From contig NZ_QQNB01000003.1 of assembly GCF_003345355.1 (NCBI RefSeq), positions 248,001 through 312,000 on the forward strand: a stretch of 64,000 nt of DNA, given 5' to 3'. Below, piece after piece: positions 8,405 through 19,002 of the stretch. The notes below the pieces were generated by a model. The model did not search any database. It saw only the letters and a list, made by a program, of their open reading frames with translations, and was not told the origin of the DNA. The number at the start of each line of letters is the position of its first letter. Position 1 is the stretch's first letter. This DNA is from Sphingomonas aracearum (lineage in GTDB: Bacteria > Pseudomonadota > Alphaproteobacteria > Sphingomonadales > Sphingomonadaceae). A program made the position numbers and the translations under genes.

Positions 8405-10175
8405 TCCGGAACAGCCGGAACGGCGCGCCCCTGGGCAAAGGCACCGGCGTCAGCCAGTCGAAGCGCGCGTTGCTGGCCAGCTGGTCGTAGAAGCCCCCGG
8501 GATTGCGGGCGCGGTACACGGTCGATTCGGACATGTTCGGGCAGACCAGCAGCATTGTCGCGCCGTGCGCCTTCATGATGCCGCGCGCTTCCGCCGGCGT
8601 GCGGGAAAAGGCGTGCTGCACATCGAGGATCGCATCGCCGTTGCGGTGATAGGGGCCGGCCACGGCGCTGTGATGGGTGGCGACGATCAGCCGCGGGCCG
8701 AGGTCCACGAAGGTGAACATCGTGGTCGCGGCGAAGCGGTCGAGCTGTTGCAGGCGCGGCAGTGACGTGCACTTGCCGCCCGCGCGGTTGATCTGCTGCA
8801 TGCGCGGGGAAGGCGGGTCCACCTTCAGCCAGCGGATCGCAAAGGCGGAGAACAGGCCGGAGAGGAGGAGAAACGCGCCCACCGTCCCGAACACGCGCAC
8901 GAAGACCGAGCGGTTGGCGAGCAGGATCGGCAGCACGATCCAGGCCAGCGCGGTTGCGCCCGGCACCGCCAGCAACTGCGCCGCGGGCCCGGCGCGCGCC
9001 TGCCACAACAGCATCAGCGCGGCAAAGGTGACGAACAGCATCACCGGCAGCCACCCGGAGATTGCCGGAGAGCGCCGCGCGCGCCAGGTGGCCAGGATCG
9101 CGCCGATCACGCCGATCACCGGCAGCACGGCGATCGGAAAGGCGTTGCGGAACGGGTGCTTGTAGATCGGCTTGGCCTCGCGCACGTTGCTGAGCCAGCT
9201 TTTCACCAGTTCGGGCGAAACCTGTTCCGGCCGGCCGAGGCATTGCGGGAACACCAGGGCAAAACCGCCCGCCACCACCGCGCCCGCCGCAGCCGCCGCG
9301 CCAAGTCGCGCGGCGCGACTTTGCGGACTCCACCGCGCGCACAGGAACAGCAGCGCGCCGGCAACCACCGTGACGCTCAGCCACACCGGCGTGAGCGCAT
9401 CGCAGCGCGCGGCGCGGTTGGCATAGCTGGCGAACACCGCGAAGCCGAGCGCGGTGCCGCCGCCGAGCGACAGCGCATAGGCCTGCAGCCGCGGCGCCTC
9501 CTCGTGCGTCCAGACCCAGCGCAATGCGACGATCGCCCCCGCCATGGCGCAATAAGGCAGCATCTCCAGCCCGATCGCCAGCGACACCGCGCTGGCCACG
9601 CCGACAAGCAAGCCGCCGCGCGGTCCCTTCGGATCGCACAGGCCCGCCACGGTGACGCTCAGCATGGCAAGCTGCCAGCCGTGATGGTCGACGCGGTCGG
9701 GCGAGAACATCAAGAGGGTGGCGGTGCAGCCCATCAGCAGCACCAGCGCGAGCGGCCAGGCGAGCGGTGCGACCAGCCGCCGCGCCGTCGCTGCCAGCCC
9801 GGCCATGGCGATCGACAGCGGCAGCAGCGGCGCGATGCCGCAGGCGAGCTTTTCGGCCATCTCGGTGCCGGCAAACGGCCGCAGCACCACGATCAGCGCG
9901 GCCAGCGGCAGGTCGACGATGCGGCTCCAATGGATGTCGAAGCCGGCCGGCGGGTTGAGCCGGTACTGTCGCAGATCAAACCAGCCCTGCCCGCCGAGCC
10001 AGGCGCGTACCTGCATCAGCCGCATGTTGTCGTCCGTGTCGCCGAGGCCCAGCCAGTAGATCTGCGCCCAATGGCTCCACACCGACCAGATGCAGGCGAA
10101 CAGCCATACGACCAGCGTCAGCTGCAACCAGTGCCGGTCGAGATCGTCCCGGAATGCCGCCGCCCCGCTTTTCAC
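8397..10175 (-). CDS. GT-C superfamily membrane glycosyltransferase, STT3-like
   Basis: This protein of about 592 residues has roughly ten to twelve hydrophobic segments and a soluble C-terminal domain. The first periplasmic loop carries GLGDTDDNMRLMQVRAW and a later loop carries SPDRVDHHGWQL. Both are the acidic/His-rich motifs typical of GT-C enzymes such as STT3/PglB and related lipid-linked-sugar transferases. It sits back to back with a GtrA-like flippase gene and near a GtrB-like GT2, so it may be the final transferase of a Gtr-type module. The start is uncertain: GTG at 10175 or TTG at 10184, both in frame. The acceptor (O-antigen, protein or other) is unknown. Confidence 0.7.
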   Translation of the reverse strand: MKSGAAAFRDDLDRHWLQLTLVVWLFACIWSVWSHWAQIYWLGLGDTDDNMRLMQVRAWLGGQGWFDLRQYRLNPPAGFDIHWSRIVDLPLAALIVVLRPFAGTEMAEKLACGIAPLLPLSIAMAGLAATARRLVAPLAWPLALVLLMGCTATLLMFSPDRVDHHGWQLAMLSVTVAGLCDPKGPRGGLLVGVASAVSLAIGLEMLPYCAMAGAIVALRWVWTHEEAPRLQAYALSLGGGTALGFAVFASYANRAARCDALTPVWLSVTVVAGALLFLCARWSPQSRAARLGAAAAAGAVVAGGFALVFPQCLGRPEQVSPELVKSWLSNVREAKPIYKHPFRNAFPIAVLPVIGVIGAILATWRARRSPAISGWLPVMLFVTFAALMLLWQARAGPAAQLLAVPGATALAWIVLPILLANRSVFVRVFGTVGAFLLLSGLFSAFAIRWLKVDPPSPRMQQINRAGGKCTSLPRLQQLDRFAATTMFTFVDLGPRLIVATHHSAVAGPYHRNGDAILDVQHAFSRTPAEARGIMKAHGATMLLVCPNMSESTVYRARNPGGFYDQLASNARFDWLTPVPLPRGAPFRLFRIR

Positions 10176-10241
10176 GTTTCCCAAGGCACCTTCCCTTAAT
10201 CTGCCCGCGGCCCTAACAGCACGCCCGCAAAGGACAAGTTC

Positions 10242-10667
10242 TTGACCGCTTCCCGTCTCCACCGCCTGCGCGACAACGAGGTCTTCTGGCAGCTCGTGCG
10301 CTTCGGCATCGCCGGCGGGCTTTCCACCGTGATCTATTCGGCCGTCTACCTGCCGCTTGCCTGGTGGGTGTTCGGCGAGCGCCTGTCCGTGCTGGCGGTC
10401 GCCCCGGCGTTCGTGGTCGCCGCGGCGGTCGGCTTCGTGCTGCACAGCCGGTGGAGCTTCAAGGGCTATGGCACGCGCGACACGAGCGGGCGGCAGCAGG
10501 CGAAGTTCCTGGCGGTGCAGCTGTCCGGCATGGCGCTGAACCTCGCCTTCACCTGGATCATCACCGGCCCGCTGTTCCACGGCCCCGCCTGGGCGCCGCT
10601 GGTGCCGTGCATCTTCGTCACCCCGCTCGCGACCTTTGCCCTCAACCGTCAACTGGTGTTCAAGTAA
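10242..10667 (+). CDS. GtrA-like flippase
   Basis: The 141-residue protein has four hydrophobic helices with the GtrA/DPMS signature: FWQLVRFGIAGGLSTVIYSA at the start and LATFALNRQLVFK at the end. GtrA proteins are thought to flip polyprenyl-phosphate-linked hexose across the inner membrane for O-antigen or teichoic acid decoration. The start is a TTG at 10242, supported by AAAGGA eight bases upstream; no ATG or GTG gives the complete first helix. A methyltransferase gene begins four bases after its stop, and the GT2 and GT-C genes flank the pair. Confidence 0.85.
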   Translation: MTASRLHRLRDNEVFWQLVRFGIAGGLSTVIYSAVYLPLAWWVFGERLSVLAVAPAFVVAAAVGFVLHSRWSFKGYGTRDTSGRQQAKFLAVQLSGMALNLAFTWIITGPLFHGPAWAPLVPCIFVTPLATFALNRQLVFK

Positions 10668-10671
10668 GAAT

Positions 10672-11400
10672 ATGGACCGCATCGTCTACGACCGCATGGC
10701 CGCGCATGATTCCACGCATTGGTGGTACCGCGCCCGGCGCGACATCCTGGCGGACTATCTGACGCGCGAGGGCCGGCTGCCCGGCAACGCCCGCATCCTG
10801 GAGATCGGCTGCGGCACGGGGCACAACCTGCCGATGCTCGCGCATTTCGGGCAGGTGGAGGCGATCGAGATCGATCCCGCCGCCCGCGCCATCGCTGCCG
10901 AGCGGATCGGCCGCGCGGTGTCCGCCGCGCCGCTCCCCGTCCTGCCGGGCGTGGAGCGCGGCGCCTACGACCTGATCGCCGTGCTCGACGTGGTGGAGCA
11001 TATCGAGGACGATGTCGCCGCGCTGAAGGCGATGGCCGCCTGCCTGAAGCCGGGCGGCAAGATCCTCATCACCGTGCCGGCGCATCAGTGGATGTGGTCG
11101 GCGCACGACGTGGTGAACCACCATCACCGGCGCTATTCGAAGAAGACGCTGCGCCACGCGCTGCACCGCGCCGGCCTCAGGGAGCGCAAGCTCGGCTATT
11201 TCAACTCGCTGCTGTTCCCGCTGGCCGCCGCGGCGCGCATGGTGGGGCGGATGACCGGCAAGGACGACAGCGACGATTCGCCGCCGCCGCCGGTGCTCAA
11301 CAGCCTGTTCGAAGGCATCTTCCGGCTGGAACGCCACATGGTCGGCCGCGTGCCGATGAGCCCCGGCGTGTCGATCATCACGCTGGCGGAGCCGGCCTGA
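10672..11400 (+). CDS. Class I SAM-dependent methyltransferase
   Basis: The 242-residue cytoplasmic protein carries SAM motif I as ILEIGCGTGHNLPML (near residue 43), an acidic end of strand 2 (EAIEIDP), and DLIAVLDVVEHIEDD, then LKPGGKILITVPAH. This is the pattern of the methyltransferase_11/23 type often found in cell-surface polysaccharide clusters. The C-terminal part has a hydrophobic stretch (FNSLLFPLAAAARMVG) that could touch the membrane. It is translationally close to the GtrA gene (four-base gap) and ends four bases before the convergent GT2 gene. The likely job is methylation of a lipid-linked sugar or its carrier; the substrate is unknown. Confidence 0.8.
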   Translation: MDRIVYDRMAAHDSTHWWYRARRDILADYLTREGRLPGNARILEIGCGTGHNLPMLAHFGQVEAIEIDPAARAIAAERIGRAVSAAPLPVLPGVERGAYDLIAVLDVVEHIEDDVAALKAMAACLKPGGKILITVPAHQWMWSAHDVVNHHHRRYSKKTLRHALHRAGLRERKLGYFNSLLFPLAAAARMVGRMTGKDDSDDSPPPPVLNSLFEGIFRLERHMVGRVPMSPGVSIITLAEPA

Positions 11401-11403
11401 CCG

Positions 11404-12411
11404 TCACTCCGCGCGGGTGCGGGGGTCGCTCGCGCGGACATCCTCCTCGCGGAAGCCCAGCGTCGCGCGGCCCTGCACCGGGCCGGCGACGTCCGCCACC
11501 AGGTAGAGCGGGCGGCGCTTCACCTCCACGTACATCCGGCCGAGATATTCACCGATCATCCCCAGCACGAACATCTGGATCGAGCTGAGCACCGTCACCA
11601 CCAGCATGGTGGACGTCCAGCCCTGCACCGGATCGCCCTCGAAATAACCCCAGGCGATGTAGAACAGCAGCAGCAGCGACGCGCCGGCGAGGATCACCGA
11701 CGCATGGCTGGCAAAGCGCAGCGGCGCGGTGGAAAAGCCGGTCACCGCATCAAAGGCCAGGCGCACCATCTTGCCGATCGGGTAATGCGTGTCGCCGGCA
11801 TGCCGCTCCGCGCGGTCATAGGGAAAGGGCACCTGGCGGAAACCGATCCACGCCACCATGCCGCGAATGAACCGCGCCTGCTCGGGCAGCGCGAGCAGCG
11901 CGTCGAGCGCGCGGCGGCTCATCAGCCGGAAGTCGCCGGTGTCGAGCGGGATCTCCGTATCGGTCAGGCGCTTCAGCAGGCGGTAGAACATCGCCGCCGT
12001 CGCCTTCTTGAAGAACGTCTCCCCCTCGCGCTTGCGGCGCACGGCATAGACGACATCCGCCCCTTCCGCCGCCATCACCGCGCGCATGTCGGACAGCAGT
12101 TCCGGCGGGTCCTGCAGGTCGGCATCGATGATGAGGATCTGCTCGCCGCTCGACAGGTCCAGCCCCGCCGTCAGCGCCAGCTGGTGGCCGTGGTTGCGCG
12201 ACAGGTTGATCGCGACGAGATGCGGGTCGCGCGCGGCCAGCCGCTGCATCGCCGGCCAGCTCGCGTCGCGGGAGCCGTCGTTGACGAACAGGATCTCGTA
12301 CTCCTCGCCCACCGCCGCCCGCGCCGCGGCGGAAACCCGCGCGTGCAGCAGGTCGAGGCAGGCTTCCTCGTTGTAGCAGGGGACGACGATCGACAGCAGG
12401 GGACGCACCAT
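11404..12411 (-). CDS. GtrB/ArnC-like polyprenyl-phosphate glycosyltransferase (GT2)
   Basis: The 335-residue protein has an N-terminal GT-A fold with IVVPCYNEE, LSRNHGHQLALTAGLD and the metal-binding DADLQDPP, then TGDFRLMSRRALDAL. A C-terminal pair of membrane helices follows (ASVILAGASLLLLFYIAW and VVTVLSSIQMFVLGMIGEYL). This architecture is that of GtrB, DPM1 and ArnC enzymes, which move a sugar from an NDP donor to undecaprenyl phosphate on the cytoplasmic face. With the GtrA-like gene nearby it makes the first two steps of a Gtr module. The ATG at 12411 gives the normal MVRPLLSIVVP start. Sugar specificity is not readable. Confidence 0.87.
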   Translation of the reverse strand: MVRPLLSIVVPCYNEEACLDLLHARVSAAARAAVGEEYEILFVNDGSRDASWPAMQRLAARDPHLVAINLSRNHGHQLALTAGLDLSSGEQILIIDADLQDPPELLSDMRAVMAAEGADVVYAVRRKREGETFFKKATAAMFYRLLKRLTDTEIPLDTGDFRLMSRRALDALLALPEQARFIRGMVAWIGFRQVPFPYDRAERHAGDTHYPIGKMVRLAFDAVTGFSTAPLRFASHASVILAGASLLLLFYIAWGYFEGDPVQGWTSTMLVVTVLSSIQMFVLGMIGEYLGRMYVEVKRRPLYLVADVAGPVQGRATLGFREEDVRASDPRTRAE

Positions 12412-12489
12412 AAGGCGGGCTTGTAGAGCGGATCGCGCCGGATCGGAACCCGCTTGCCGGGGGCAGGCGCGCATGCCACCTGCCTGTCC

Positions 12490-13329
12490 ATGATCGAGAC
12501 CGTCTCCACCGCCCGCGCGCACGGCGGCACCCAGGGCGTCTACCGCCACCGTTCGGCCGCGACCGGCACCGACATGACCTTTTCCGTGTTCGTGCCGGAC
12601 CATGCGCCCGGCGCCAGGCTGCCGGTCGTCTGGTACCTGTCTGGGCTGACCTGCACCCATGCCAACGTGACGGAAAAGGGCGAATATCGCCGCGCCTGCG
12701 CGGAGCTGGGCCTGATCTTCGTCGCGCCCGACACGTCGCCGCGCGGCGAAGGCGTGCCGGACGATCCGGCCGGCGCCTATGATTTCGGGCTGGGCGCCGG
12801 CTTCTACGTGGACGCGACGCAGCCGCCGTTCGACCGGCATTATCGCCTGTGGAGCTATGTCACGGACGAGCTGCCGGCGCTGGTCGCCGAGGCGTTCCCG
12901 ATTGATACGACCCGCCAGTCGATCACCGGCCATTCCATGGGCGGGCATGGCGCGCTGACGGTCGGGCTCCGTTTTCCCGAACGCTTTCGCGCCGTGTCCG
13001 CCTTCGCCCCGATCGTCGCGCCCTCGCAGGTTCCGTGGGGGCAGAAGGCGTTGGGCGGCTATCTCGGAGAGGACTGCGCCGCGTGGCGCCGCCATGATGC
13101 GGTGGCGCTGATCGAGGATGGCGCGCGGGTGAAGGCGCTGCTGGTCGACCAGGGCGACGCCGATAGCTTCCTTGCCGAGCAGCTCCGCCCCGAACTGCTG
13201 GCCGACGCTTGCGAAAAGGCGGGCATTCCGCTCACCTTGCGGATGCAGCCCGGCTACGACCACAGCTATTATTTCATCTCCACCTTCCTGGCCGATCACC
13301 TCGCCTGGCATGCCGAGCGGCTGCGGTGA
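12490..13329 (+). CDS. fghA: S-formylglutathione hydrolase
   Basis: The 279-residue esterase has an alpha/beta-hydrolase fold with the nucleophile elbow [10 protein letters not shown] (Ser at about residue 147). It also has the family segments [20 protein letters not shown] and [14 protein letters not shown], and the catalytic His in [14 protein letters not shown]. This matches FrmB/FghA/esterase D, which frees formate from S-formylglutathione in glutathione-dependent formaldehyde detoxification. The partner formaldehyde dehydrogenase gene is not in the window. The ATG at 12490 starts the normal N-terminus. The next gene starts with a GTG that overlaps its stop, so the two are translationally coupled. 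Confidence 0.92.
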   Translation: MIETVSTARAHGGTQGVYRHRSAATGTDMTFSVFVPDHAPGARLPVVWYLSGLTCTHANVTEKGEYRRACAELGLIFVAPDTSPRGEGVPDDPAGAYDFGLGAGFYVDATQPPFDRHYRLWSYVTDELPALVAEAFPIDTTRQSITGHSMGGHGALTVGLRFPERFRAVSAFAPIVAPSQVPWGQKALGGYLGEDCAAWRRHDAVALIEDGARVKALLVDQGDADSFLAEQLRPELLADACEKAGIPLTLRMQPGYDHSYYFISTFLADHLAWHAERLR

Positions 13330-14555
13330 GCGAGCGGTTCGACGTGGCGATCGTCGGCGCGGGCCATGCCGGCGCGCAGGCCGCGGTGGCGCTGCGCCAG
13401 GCCAGGTTCGCCGGCAGCATCGCCCTGATCGGCGCAGAGCCCGACCTGCCCTATGAGCGCCCCCCGCTCAGCAAGGAGTATCTGTCGGGCGAAAAGCCGT
13501 TCGAGCGGATCCTGCTGCGCCCGGCCGCCTTCTGGCAGGAGCGCGACGTGGCGCTGCGCCTGGGCGAGCGCGTGGTGGGTGTCGATGCAGGCGCACATGA
13601 GGTGACCACGGAAGCGGGTGCGCGCATCGGCTATGGCCAGCTCGTCTGGGCGACCGGCGGCAGCCCGCGGCGGCTGGTCTGCTCCGGCCATGATCTCGCC
13701 GGCGTGCACACGGTGCGCACGCGCGCCGATGCCGACCGCATGGTGGCGGAGCTGCCACAGGTCACTCGCGCCGTCGTGATCGGCGGCGGTTATGTGGGGC
13801 TGGAGGCGGCGGCGGTGCTGGCCAAGGCGGGCAAGCAGGTGACGGTGCTGGAGGCGCAGGACCGCGTGCTGGCGCGTGTCGCGGGCGCGCCGCTGTCCCG
13901 CTTCTACGAGGCGGAACACCGCGCGCACGGCGTCGACATCCGCCTTGGCGCGACGGTCGAGTGCATCGAGGAACGCGACGGCCGGGCGTCGGGCGTGCGG
14001 CTCGCCGGCGGCGAGGTGCTGCCGGCCGACATGGTGGTCGTGGGCATCGGCATCGTGCCCGCCGTCGAGCCGCTGCTGGCGGCCGGGGCCGAGGGCGGCA
14101 ACGGCGTGGCGGTGGATGCGTTCTGCCGCACCAGCCTGCCCGACGTGTTCGCGATCGGCGACTGCGCGCTGCACGAGAACCGCTTCGCCGCGGGCGCCGC
14201 GATCCGCCTGGAAAGCGTGCAGAACGCCAACGACCAGGCCGCGGTGGTGGCCAGGGCGATCACCGGCGCGCCGGCTCCCTATGACGCGGTGCCGTGGTTC
14301 TGGTCCAACCAGTACGACCTGCAGCTCAAGACCGTGGGCCTGTCGATCGGCCATGACGCGATCGTCACGCGCGGCGATCCGCCGACCCGCAGCTTCTCCC
14401 TGATCTACCTTCGCGGCGGCCGGGTGATCGCGCTCGACTGCGTCAACGCCACCCGCGACTATGTGCAGGGTCGCGCGCTGGTGGCGGCGGGGAGCGCACC
14501 CGATCCGGCGCGACTGGCCGATCCTGCGGTGCCGCTGAAGGAGCTGGCTGCCTAG
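13326..14555 (+). CDS. Ferredoxin/rubredoxin reductase-type FAD-dependent oxidoreductase
   Basis: The 409-residue flavoprotein has two dinucleotide-binding motifs: FAD-binding [14 protein letters not shown] at the N-terminus and NAD-binding [14 protein letters not shown] near residue 155. It also has the second FAD motif [13 protein letters not shown] near residue 270 and a C-terminal reductase domain. The pattern [12 protein letters not shown] is characteristic of putidaredoxin/rhodocoxin reductases that pass electrons from NADH to a 2Fe-2S ferredoxin for P450s or oxygenases. No such partner is in the window. The GTG start at 13326 overlaps the hydrolase stop in a GTGA. Its stop shares the four bases CTAG (14552-14555) with the stop of the convergent treY. 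Confidence 0.85.
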   Translation: MSERFDVAIVGAGHAGAQAAVALRQARFAGSIALIGAEPDLPYERPPLSKEYLSGEKPFERILLRPAAFWQERDVALRLGERVVGVDAGAHEVTTEAGARIGYGQLVWATGGSPRRLVCSGHDLAGVHTVRTRADADRMVAELPQVTRAVVIGGGYVGLEAAAVLAKAGKQVTVLEAQDRVLARVAGAPLSRFYEAEHRAHGVDIRLGATVECIEERDGRASGVRLAGGEVLPADMVVVGIGIVPAVEPLLAAGAEGGNGVAVDAFCRTSLPDVFAIGDCALHENRFAAGAAIRLESVQNANDQAAVVARAITGAPAPYDAVPWFWSNQYDLQLKTVGLSIGHDAIVTRGDPPTRSFSLIYLRGGRVIALDCVNATRDYVQGRALVAAGSAPDPARLADPAVPLKELAA

Positions 14556-17011
14556 CCGGCCAGCGCGACGTGCACGGGCGCGTCGGAGAGGAGGCCGGCC
14601 ACCGCCAGCCGCTCGTCCCCGCGATGGAGCACGGTGTCGCCCCACCACTCGGCCGACGGCACCGGCGCATCGCGGTCGACCAGCGCGTCCGCGACGTGCA
14701 GCGCCACCACGCACAGCAGCGACTTGCCGCCGCCCGCCCGCTCGAAGGCGAGAACATGCGCGGCGCGCGGCCCGCTCGCGGCCAGCGGGCGATACTCTCC
14801 TTGTGCGAACAGGTCCGGGTGCGCCCGGCGCAGGTCGAGCAGGTGCGCGATCAGCGCCAGCTTCTCCCCGCCGGGCGCCTGCGCCTCGCCGGCCAGCACT
14901 GCCTGGCGAACGGCATAGTCCACCGGTCGGCGATTGTCGGGATCGACCAGGCTGGTGTCGAGCAGTTCGGTGCCCTGGTAGAGATCCGGCACCCCCGGCA
15001 CGGTGTAGCGCAAGGCGGCCTGCGCCAGCGTGTTCGCGCGCGCGGCAGGCGCAAGGCAATCGATCAGCCCGGCCATGTCCGCAAGAAACGAAGGCAAGCG
15101 CGCAGGATCGAGCAGCGCCTCGGTCAGCGCCTTGCACCGGCCCTCATAGGCTTCGTCCGGCGCCTCCCAGGAGGAGCGCAATTTGGCCTCGCGCAGGGCC
15201 TTCTCCTGCCAGCCGTTCACGCGCTCGGCGAAGGCGGCGAGCCCGTGCGCATCCGTTGCCGCCAGGCCCTCGGGCCAGGCGCCGAACAGCGTCTGGAGCA
15301 GCATGTAGCGATCGCCGCGATCGATCGCCGCATCGATCTCGTCGGCGTGCGCTTCCCAGCGCGCCAGATGCTCGCGCCAGAGCGCCGGCACTTCGCTCAG
15401 CACCGCCAGCCGCGCCCGCACGTCCTCGCCGCGCTTGTGGTCGTGCGTCGCGGTGGCGAGCATCGCCCGCGGGAAGTCCCGGGCACGGCCAACCATGGCC
15501 GCATGGAACTCCTCGACGGAGAAGGCCATGCGCGCGGCGTCGAAGCCGACATCGTTGCGCGACAGCAGCCGGCCGTAGCGGAAGAAGGCGGTGTCCTCCA
15601 CCGCCTTGGCCGCGATGGGGGCGGAAAGCTGCTGGAAGCGGCGCACCGCCTCGCCGGCCAGCGCGGGGTCACCAGGGCCGGTGCCGGCGAGCCAGCCGAG
15701 AACCAGGTCCATCACCGGCCACTCGCCCGGCGGCACGAACCGGGCGACGCGTGCGCGCGCCTCTTCGCGGACGGCCGCGTCCGAGGCCGGCGCCGACGTG
15801 CCGAGCCCATAGGTGCGGTAGACCGGGAACACCCATAGCAGCCGCTCGACCGCGCGCCGCAGCATGCCGCGGGTCACCCCGTCGCCCTCGGGCGTGGAGC
15901 CGGCCAGCGCCACGAACGCGGCGACGCATGCCGTGAGCTGGCCCTCGAATTGCCAGGCCAGCATGTCCTGCCGCGCCTGCAACTCCTCCGGTGCGAACAC
16001 GGGCGAGCGCCCGCTGACCTCCGCCCACAACGCGCCCAGCGGCTCCGCACCCTCGGGCGCATGGAGCAGCCCTGCCACCTGTTCCATGAAGTCGTAGCCG
16101 CTGGTGCCGTCCACGCCCCAGTCGGTGGACAAGGGCTCGCCCGCGCCGAGGATCTTCTCGATGACCAGATAGGCCGGGCCGGCCGGAGCATCGGCGGGCC
16201 GCGCGATCGCGTCCAGCCGATCGCGCAGGGTGCGGCAATAGCCGGCGGGGTCGGTCAGGCCGTCGACATGGTCCACGCGGACCCCGTCGATCAGTCCCTC
16301 GCCGTACAGGCGGGAATAGAGCGCATGCGTCGCCTCGAACACGGCCGGGTCCTCGGCGCGCAGCCCCGCCAGCTCGCTGATGGTGAAGAAGCGGCGCCAG
16401 TTGAGCGCGTCATTGGCGGTGCGCCAGGAGGCGAGCCGGTAATGCTGCCGGTCCAGCAGGTCGCCGATCGCCTCGCGATCGTCGGTCGGCTGCAGGCCGG
16501 CGCGATCCTCGGCGCGGATCGGAAAGCGATGCTCGCCGTAGGCGGTCAGGAACAGCGTGCCGTCTTGCTCTTCGACCTTCAGCGCGCCGCTCGCCAGCAC
16601 CGCGGGCAGCGGCTCGCCGAGCACCGGCAGGACCAGCTTCTCGCGCCAGTCGATGTCGAAGAAGCGCGCGTAGTCGCTCGCCTCGCCCTTCTCCAGCACG
16701 TCGTTCCACCACGCGTTCTCGCCGCCCGCGACGCCCATATGATTGGGCACGATGTCGATGATGATGCCCAGCCCCTGCGCGCGCAGGGCGGCGACGAGGT
16801 CGCGAAACGCTTCCTCTCCGCCCAATTCCGGGTTGATGCGGGTGGGATCGACCACGTCATAGCCGTGGGTGGAGCCGCTCCGCGCGGTCGTGATCGGCGA
16901 GGCGTAGAGGTGGCTGATGCCGAGCCGGGCGAGATACGGCACCAGCGCCCGCGCATCGGCGAAGGTGAAGTCCTTGTGGAACTGGAAGCGATAGGTGGCG
17001 CGGGGGTTCAT
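14552..17011 (-). CDS. treY: Malto-oligosyltrehalose synthase
   Basis: This 819-residue GH13 enzyme converts the reducing-end maltose unit of a malto-oligosaccharide into a trehalosyl unit. The N-terminus [16 protein letters not shown] and HLYASPI are family signatures. The barrel carries DIVPNHMGV, the nucleophile Asp in [10 protein letters not shown] and the acid/base Glu in YLVIEKILG, and the C-terminal half has [15 protein letters not shown]. It is the last gene of the glgE operon; its ATG at 17011 overlaps the malQ stop (ATGA). The product is cut by TreZ, encoded two genes upstream. The length is in the usual 750-900 range. Confidence 0.95.
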   Translation of the reverse strand: MNPRATYRFQFHKDFTFADARALVPYLARLGISHLYASPITTARSGSTHGYDVVDPTRINPELGGEEAFRDLVAALRAQGLGIIIDIVPNHMGVAGGENAWWNDVLEKGEASDYARFFDIDWREKLVLPVLGEPLPAVLASGALKVEEQDGTLFLTAYGEHRFPIRAEDRAGLQPTDDREAIGDLLDRQHYRLASWRTANDALNWRRFFTISELAGLRAEDPAVFEATHALYSRLYGEGLIDGVRVDHVDGLTDPAGYCRTLRDRLDAIARPADAPAGPAYLVIEKILGAGEPLSTDWGVDGTSGYDFMEQVAGLLHAPEGAEPLGALWAEVSGRSPVFAPEELQARQDMLAWQFEGQLTACVAAFVALAGSTPEGDGVTRGMLRRAVERLLWVFPVYRTYGLGTSAPASDAAVREEARARVARFVPPGEWPVMDLVLGWLAGTGPGDPALAGEAVRRFQQLSAPIAAKAVEDTAFFRYGRLLSRNDVGFDAARMAFSVEEFHAAMVGRARDFPRAMLATATHDHKRGEDVRARLAVLSEVPALWREHLARWEAHADEIDAAIDRGDRYMLLQTLFGAWPEGLAATDAHGLAAFAERVNGWQEKALREAKLRSSWEAPDEAYEGRCKALTEALLDPARLPSFLADMAGLIDCLAPAARANTLAQAALRYTVPGVPDLYQGTELLDTSLVDPDNRRPVDYAVRQAVLAGEAQAPGGEKLALIAHLLDLRRAHPDLFAQGEYRPLAASGPRAAHVLAFERAGGGKSLLCVVALHVADALVDRDAPVPSAEWWGDTVLHRGDERLAVAGLLSDAPVHVALAG

Positions 17012-19002
17012 CGGGTTCTTTCGGTGCGGATCAAGTCGAGCCGGGCGGCAACCGGCGCGCGGGCGAGCAAGGCGGCGGTGGTGTCCGGCATGCGGCGGCG
17101 CCAATTGGGATGCTCGTCGATGGTGCCGGGCAGGTTGGGCTGTTCGACAAGGCCGACCACATCCTCCAGCGGCACGATCGCGAGCGCCGAGGGCGTGGCG
17201 GCGACAAAGGCCAGGGCGGCGTCCACCACCGGTGCGGTGTCCTCCGGCGCCGGCTCGGGCGCGTCGGTCACCCGGCCCGCGGTGAACGCCTGCCACAACC
17301 GCGTGCGATCCTCGGCGCGGGTCTCGCGATCGGCCGCCTCGTCCGTTGCGCGGGAGGTGCGGCCGAGCGCCCATGTCCAGTCGATGTCGCGGCCCTGCCA
17401 GTAACCGGCCACGGTCGGCAGGTCGTGCGTGCCGGTCATCGCGGCGGCCTCCGCATCCCAATCGGCGGGCGGGATCGGCACGCCGTCCTCGTCGCGCTCG
17501 AACCACAGCACGCGCATGCCGAGCATCGCGCGTGCGTCCATCGCCGGGCGGAAGCCCTCCGGCACGGTGCCGAGATCCTCGCCGATCACCACCGCGCGCG
17601 ACCGCTGCGACTCGATGGCCAGGATGCGCAGCAGGTCGTCCTGCGGCATCGACAGGTACGCGCCCTCGCTCGCGGAGGCGCCGTGCGGCACGACCCACAG
17701 GCGATGCAGCCCCAGCGCATGGTCGATGCGGATGCCGCCGGCATGGTCGAGCGCGGCGCGCACGGTGGAGATGAACGGCTCGAACGCGGTGCGCCGCAGC
17801 GCTTGCGGCGAGAAGCCGGTAATGCCCCAGTTCTGCCCGTCCGGCCCCAGCAGATCGGGCGGCGCGCCGATCGACAGGCCGGTGAGGAGATCGTCCGGCC
17901 GGCTCCACGCATGGCTGCCGCCGCCGTCCATGCCCACGGCGAGATCGGCGATCAGGCCCAGCGCCATGCCCCCGTCCGTCGCCGCCCGCTGCGCTGCATC
18001 CAGGCTCTGCCTGGCGAGCCATTGCAGGAACAGGTAGAAGCCGACCTCGTCCTCGTTCTGCGCGGCAAAGGCGGCCACGGCGTTCCCCGCCGGATCGTGG
18101 AACTCGGCCGGCCAGTTCTGCCAGCCGGTCGCCCCGCTGGCCGCGAAGAAATGGGCATGCAACGCATCGAAGCGGGCATGGCGGACGAGCTCGTCGCCAC
18201 CCTTCTGTGCATAGGCCGCCACGCCGGCGCGCACCGTGTCCCCGCGCGCGTCATAAGCCGCGCGCAGCGTGCGCAGCCGGGCGGGGATCGCGTCGGCCCA
18301 GTTGATCAGATCGGGGGCGGGCTCGTCCGGCAGGGCAAGCCCGGCGAGCGCCGGATCGCCATACAGCACGTTCAGGAACAGGCGGCTGGACGGCGCATAC
18401 GGGCTGTAGCGGCTGGCATCCGCCGGGAACAGCGCGTGCACCGGGCTGATCGCCAGCGCATCGGCGCCGCATCCGGCAAAGGCGCGCGCGCTGTCGGCCA
18501 GCGTGCCGAAATCGCCGAAGGCGGACGCGCGATCGTCGCGCAGCGCGGCGATCTGCACCGCCGGCCCCCAGATGCGCTTGCCGGGCGCGGCATCCTCCAC
18601 GCGGAAGCAGCGCGGCGGCGCGACCGCGAGCCGCAGCTCGGACGTGTCCAGCACCAGCCGGTGATAGCCCGGCGTGTCGATCCCCGGCAGGCTGCCGCCA
18701 CTGATGGTGACGGTACGCCGCCTGCCGTCCTCCAGCACCAGGTCGGCGGTGCCCGCCTGTGCGCAGCCTGGGGGCAGCGACACCGGCTGGCCGATATCGG
18801 CCGACACGAAGCTGCACTCGGCCGCCTCGCGGGCAAGGCGCGCCTGGCTGTCGGCGATCGCCGCTGCGCTGTCGGCGGGGTAGCCGAGCGCGCCGAGCAC
18901 CGTCGTCAGCGCCTCGTCCGAGACGCGCTGCGCTTCACCGAGCGCATCCTCCCAGTCGATGTGCAACCCGGCGGCGGCGGCAAGATCGTGCAGGCCGCTC
19001 AT
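17008..19002 (-). CDS. malQ: 4-alpha-glucanotransferase (amylomaltase)
   Basis: The 664-residue cytoplasmic GH77 enzyme disproportionates malto-oligosaccharides. The catalytic core has GGIRIDHALGLHRLWVVP with the nucleophile Asp, AVVIGEDLGTVPEGFR with the acid/base Glu, and MTGTHDLPTVAGYW with the third carboxylate region. It carries an N-terminal extension of about 140 residues, as in E. coli MalQ. Start (ATG 19002) and stop both sit in ATGA overlaps with treZ and treY, so translation is coupled. In this operon it probably rebuilds longer chains from the short oligomers left by debranching and TreY/TreZ cleavage. Confidence 0.93.
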   Translation of the reverse strand: MSGLHDLAAAAGLHIDWEDALGEAQRVSDEALTTVLGALGYPADSAAAIADSQARLAREAAECSFVSADIGQPVSLPPGCAQAGTADLVLEDGRRRTVTISGGSLPGIDTPGYHRLVLDTSELRLAVAPPRCFRVEDAAPGKRIWGPAVQIAALRDDRASAFGDFGTLADSARAFAGCGADALAISPVHALFPADASRYSPYAPSSRLFLNVLYGDPALAGLALPDEPAPDLINWADAIPARLRTLRAAYDARGDTVRAGVAAYAQKGGDELVRHARFDALHAHFFAASGATGWQNWPAEFHDPAGNAVAAFAAQNEDEVGFYLFLQWLARQSLDAAQRAATDGGMALGLIADLAVGMDGGGSHAWSRPDDLLTGLSIGAPPDLLGPDGQNWGITGFSPQALRRTAFEPFISTVRAALDHAGGIRIDHALGLHRLWVVPHGASASEGAYLSMPQDDLLRILAIESQRSRAVVIGEDLGTVPEGFRPAMDARAMLGMRVLWFERDEDGVPIPPADWDAEAAAMTGTHDLPTVAGYWQGRDIDWTWALGRTSRATDEAADRETRAEDRTRLWQAFTAGRVTDAPEPAPEDTAPVVDAALAFVAATPSALAIVPLEDVVGLVEQPNLPGTIDEHPNWRRRMPDTTAALLARAPVAARLDLIRTERTR

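Noticed and set aside
14552..14555. CTAG shared as the stop codons of treY and the reductase gene
   Set aside because: An elegant overlap of convergent stops, but no function is likely beyond compact packing.
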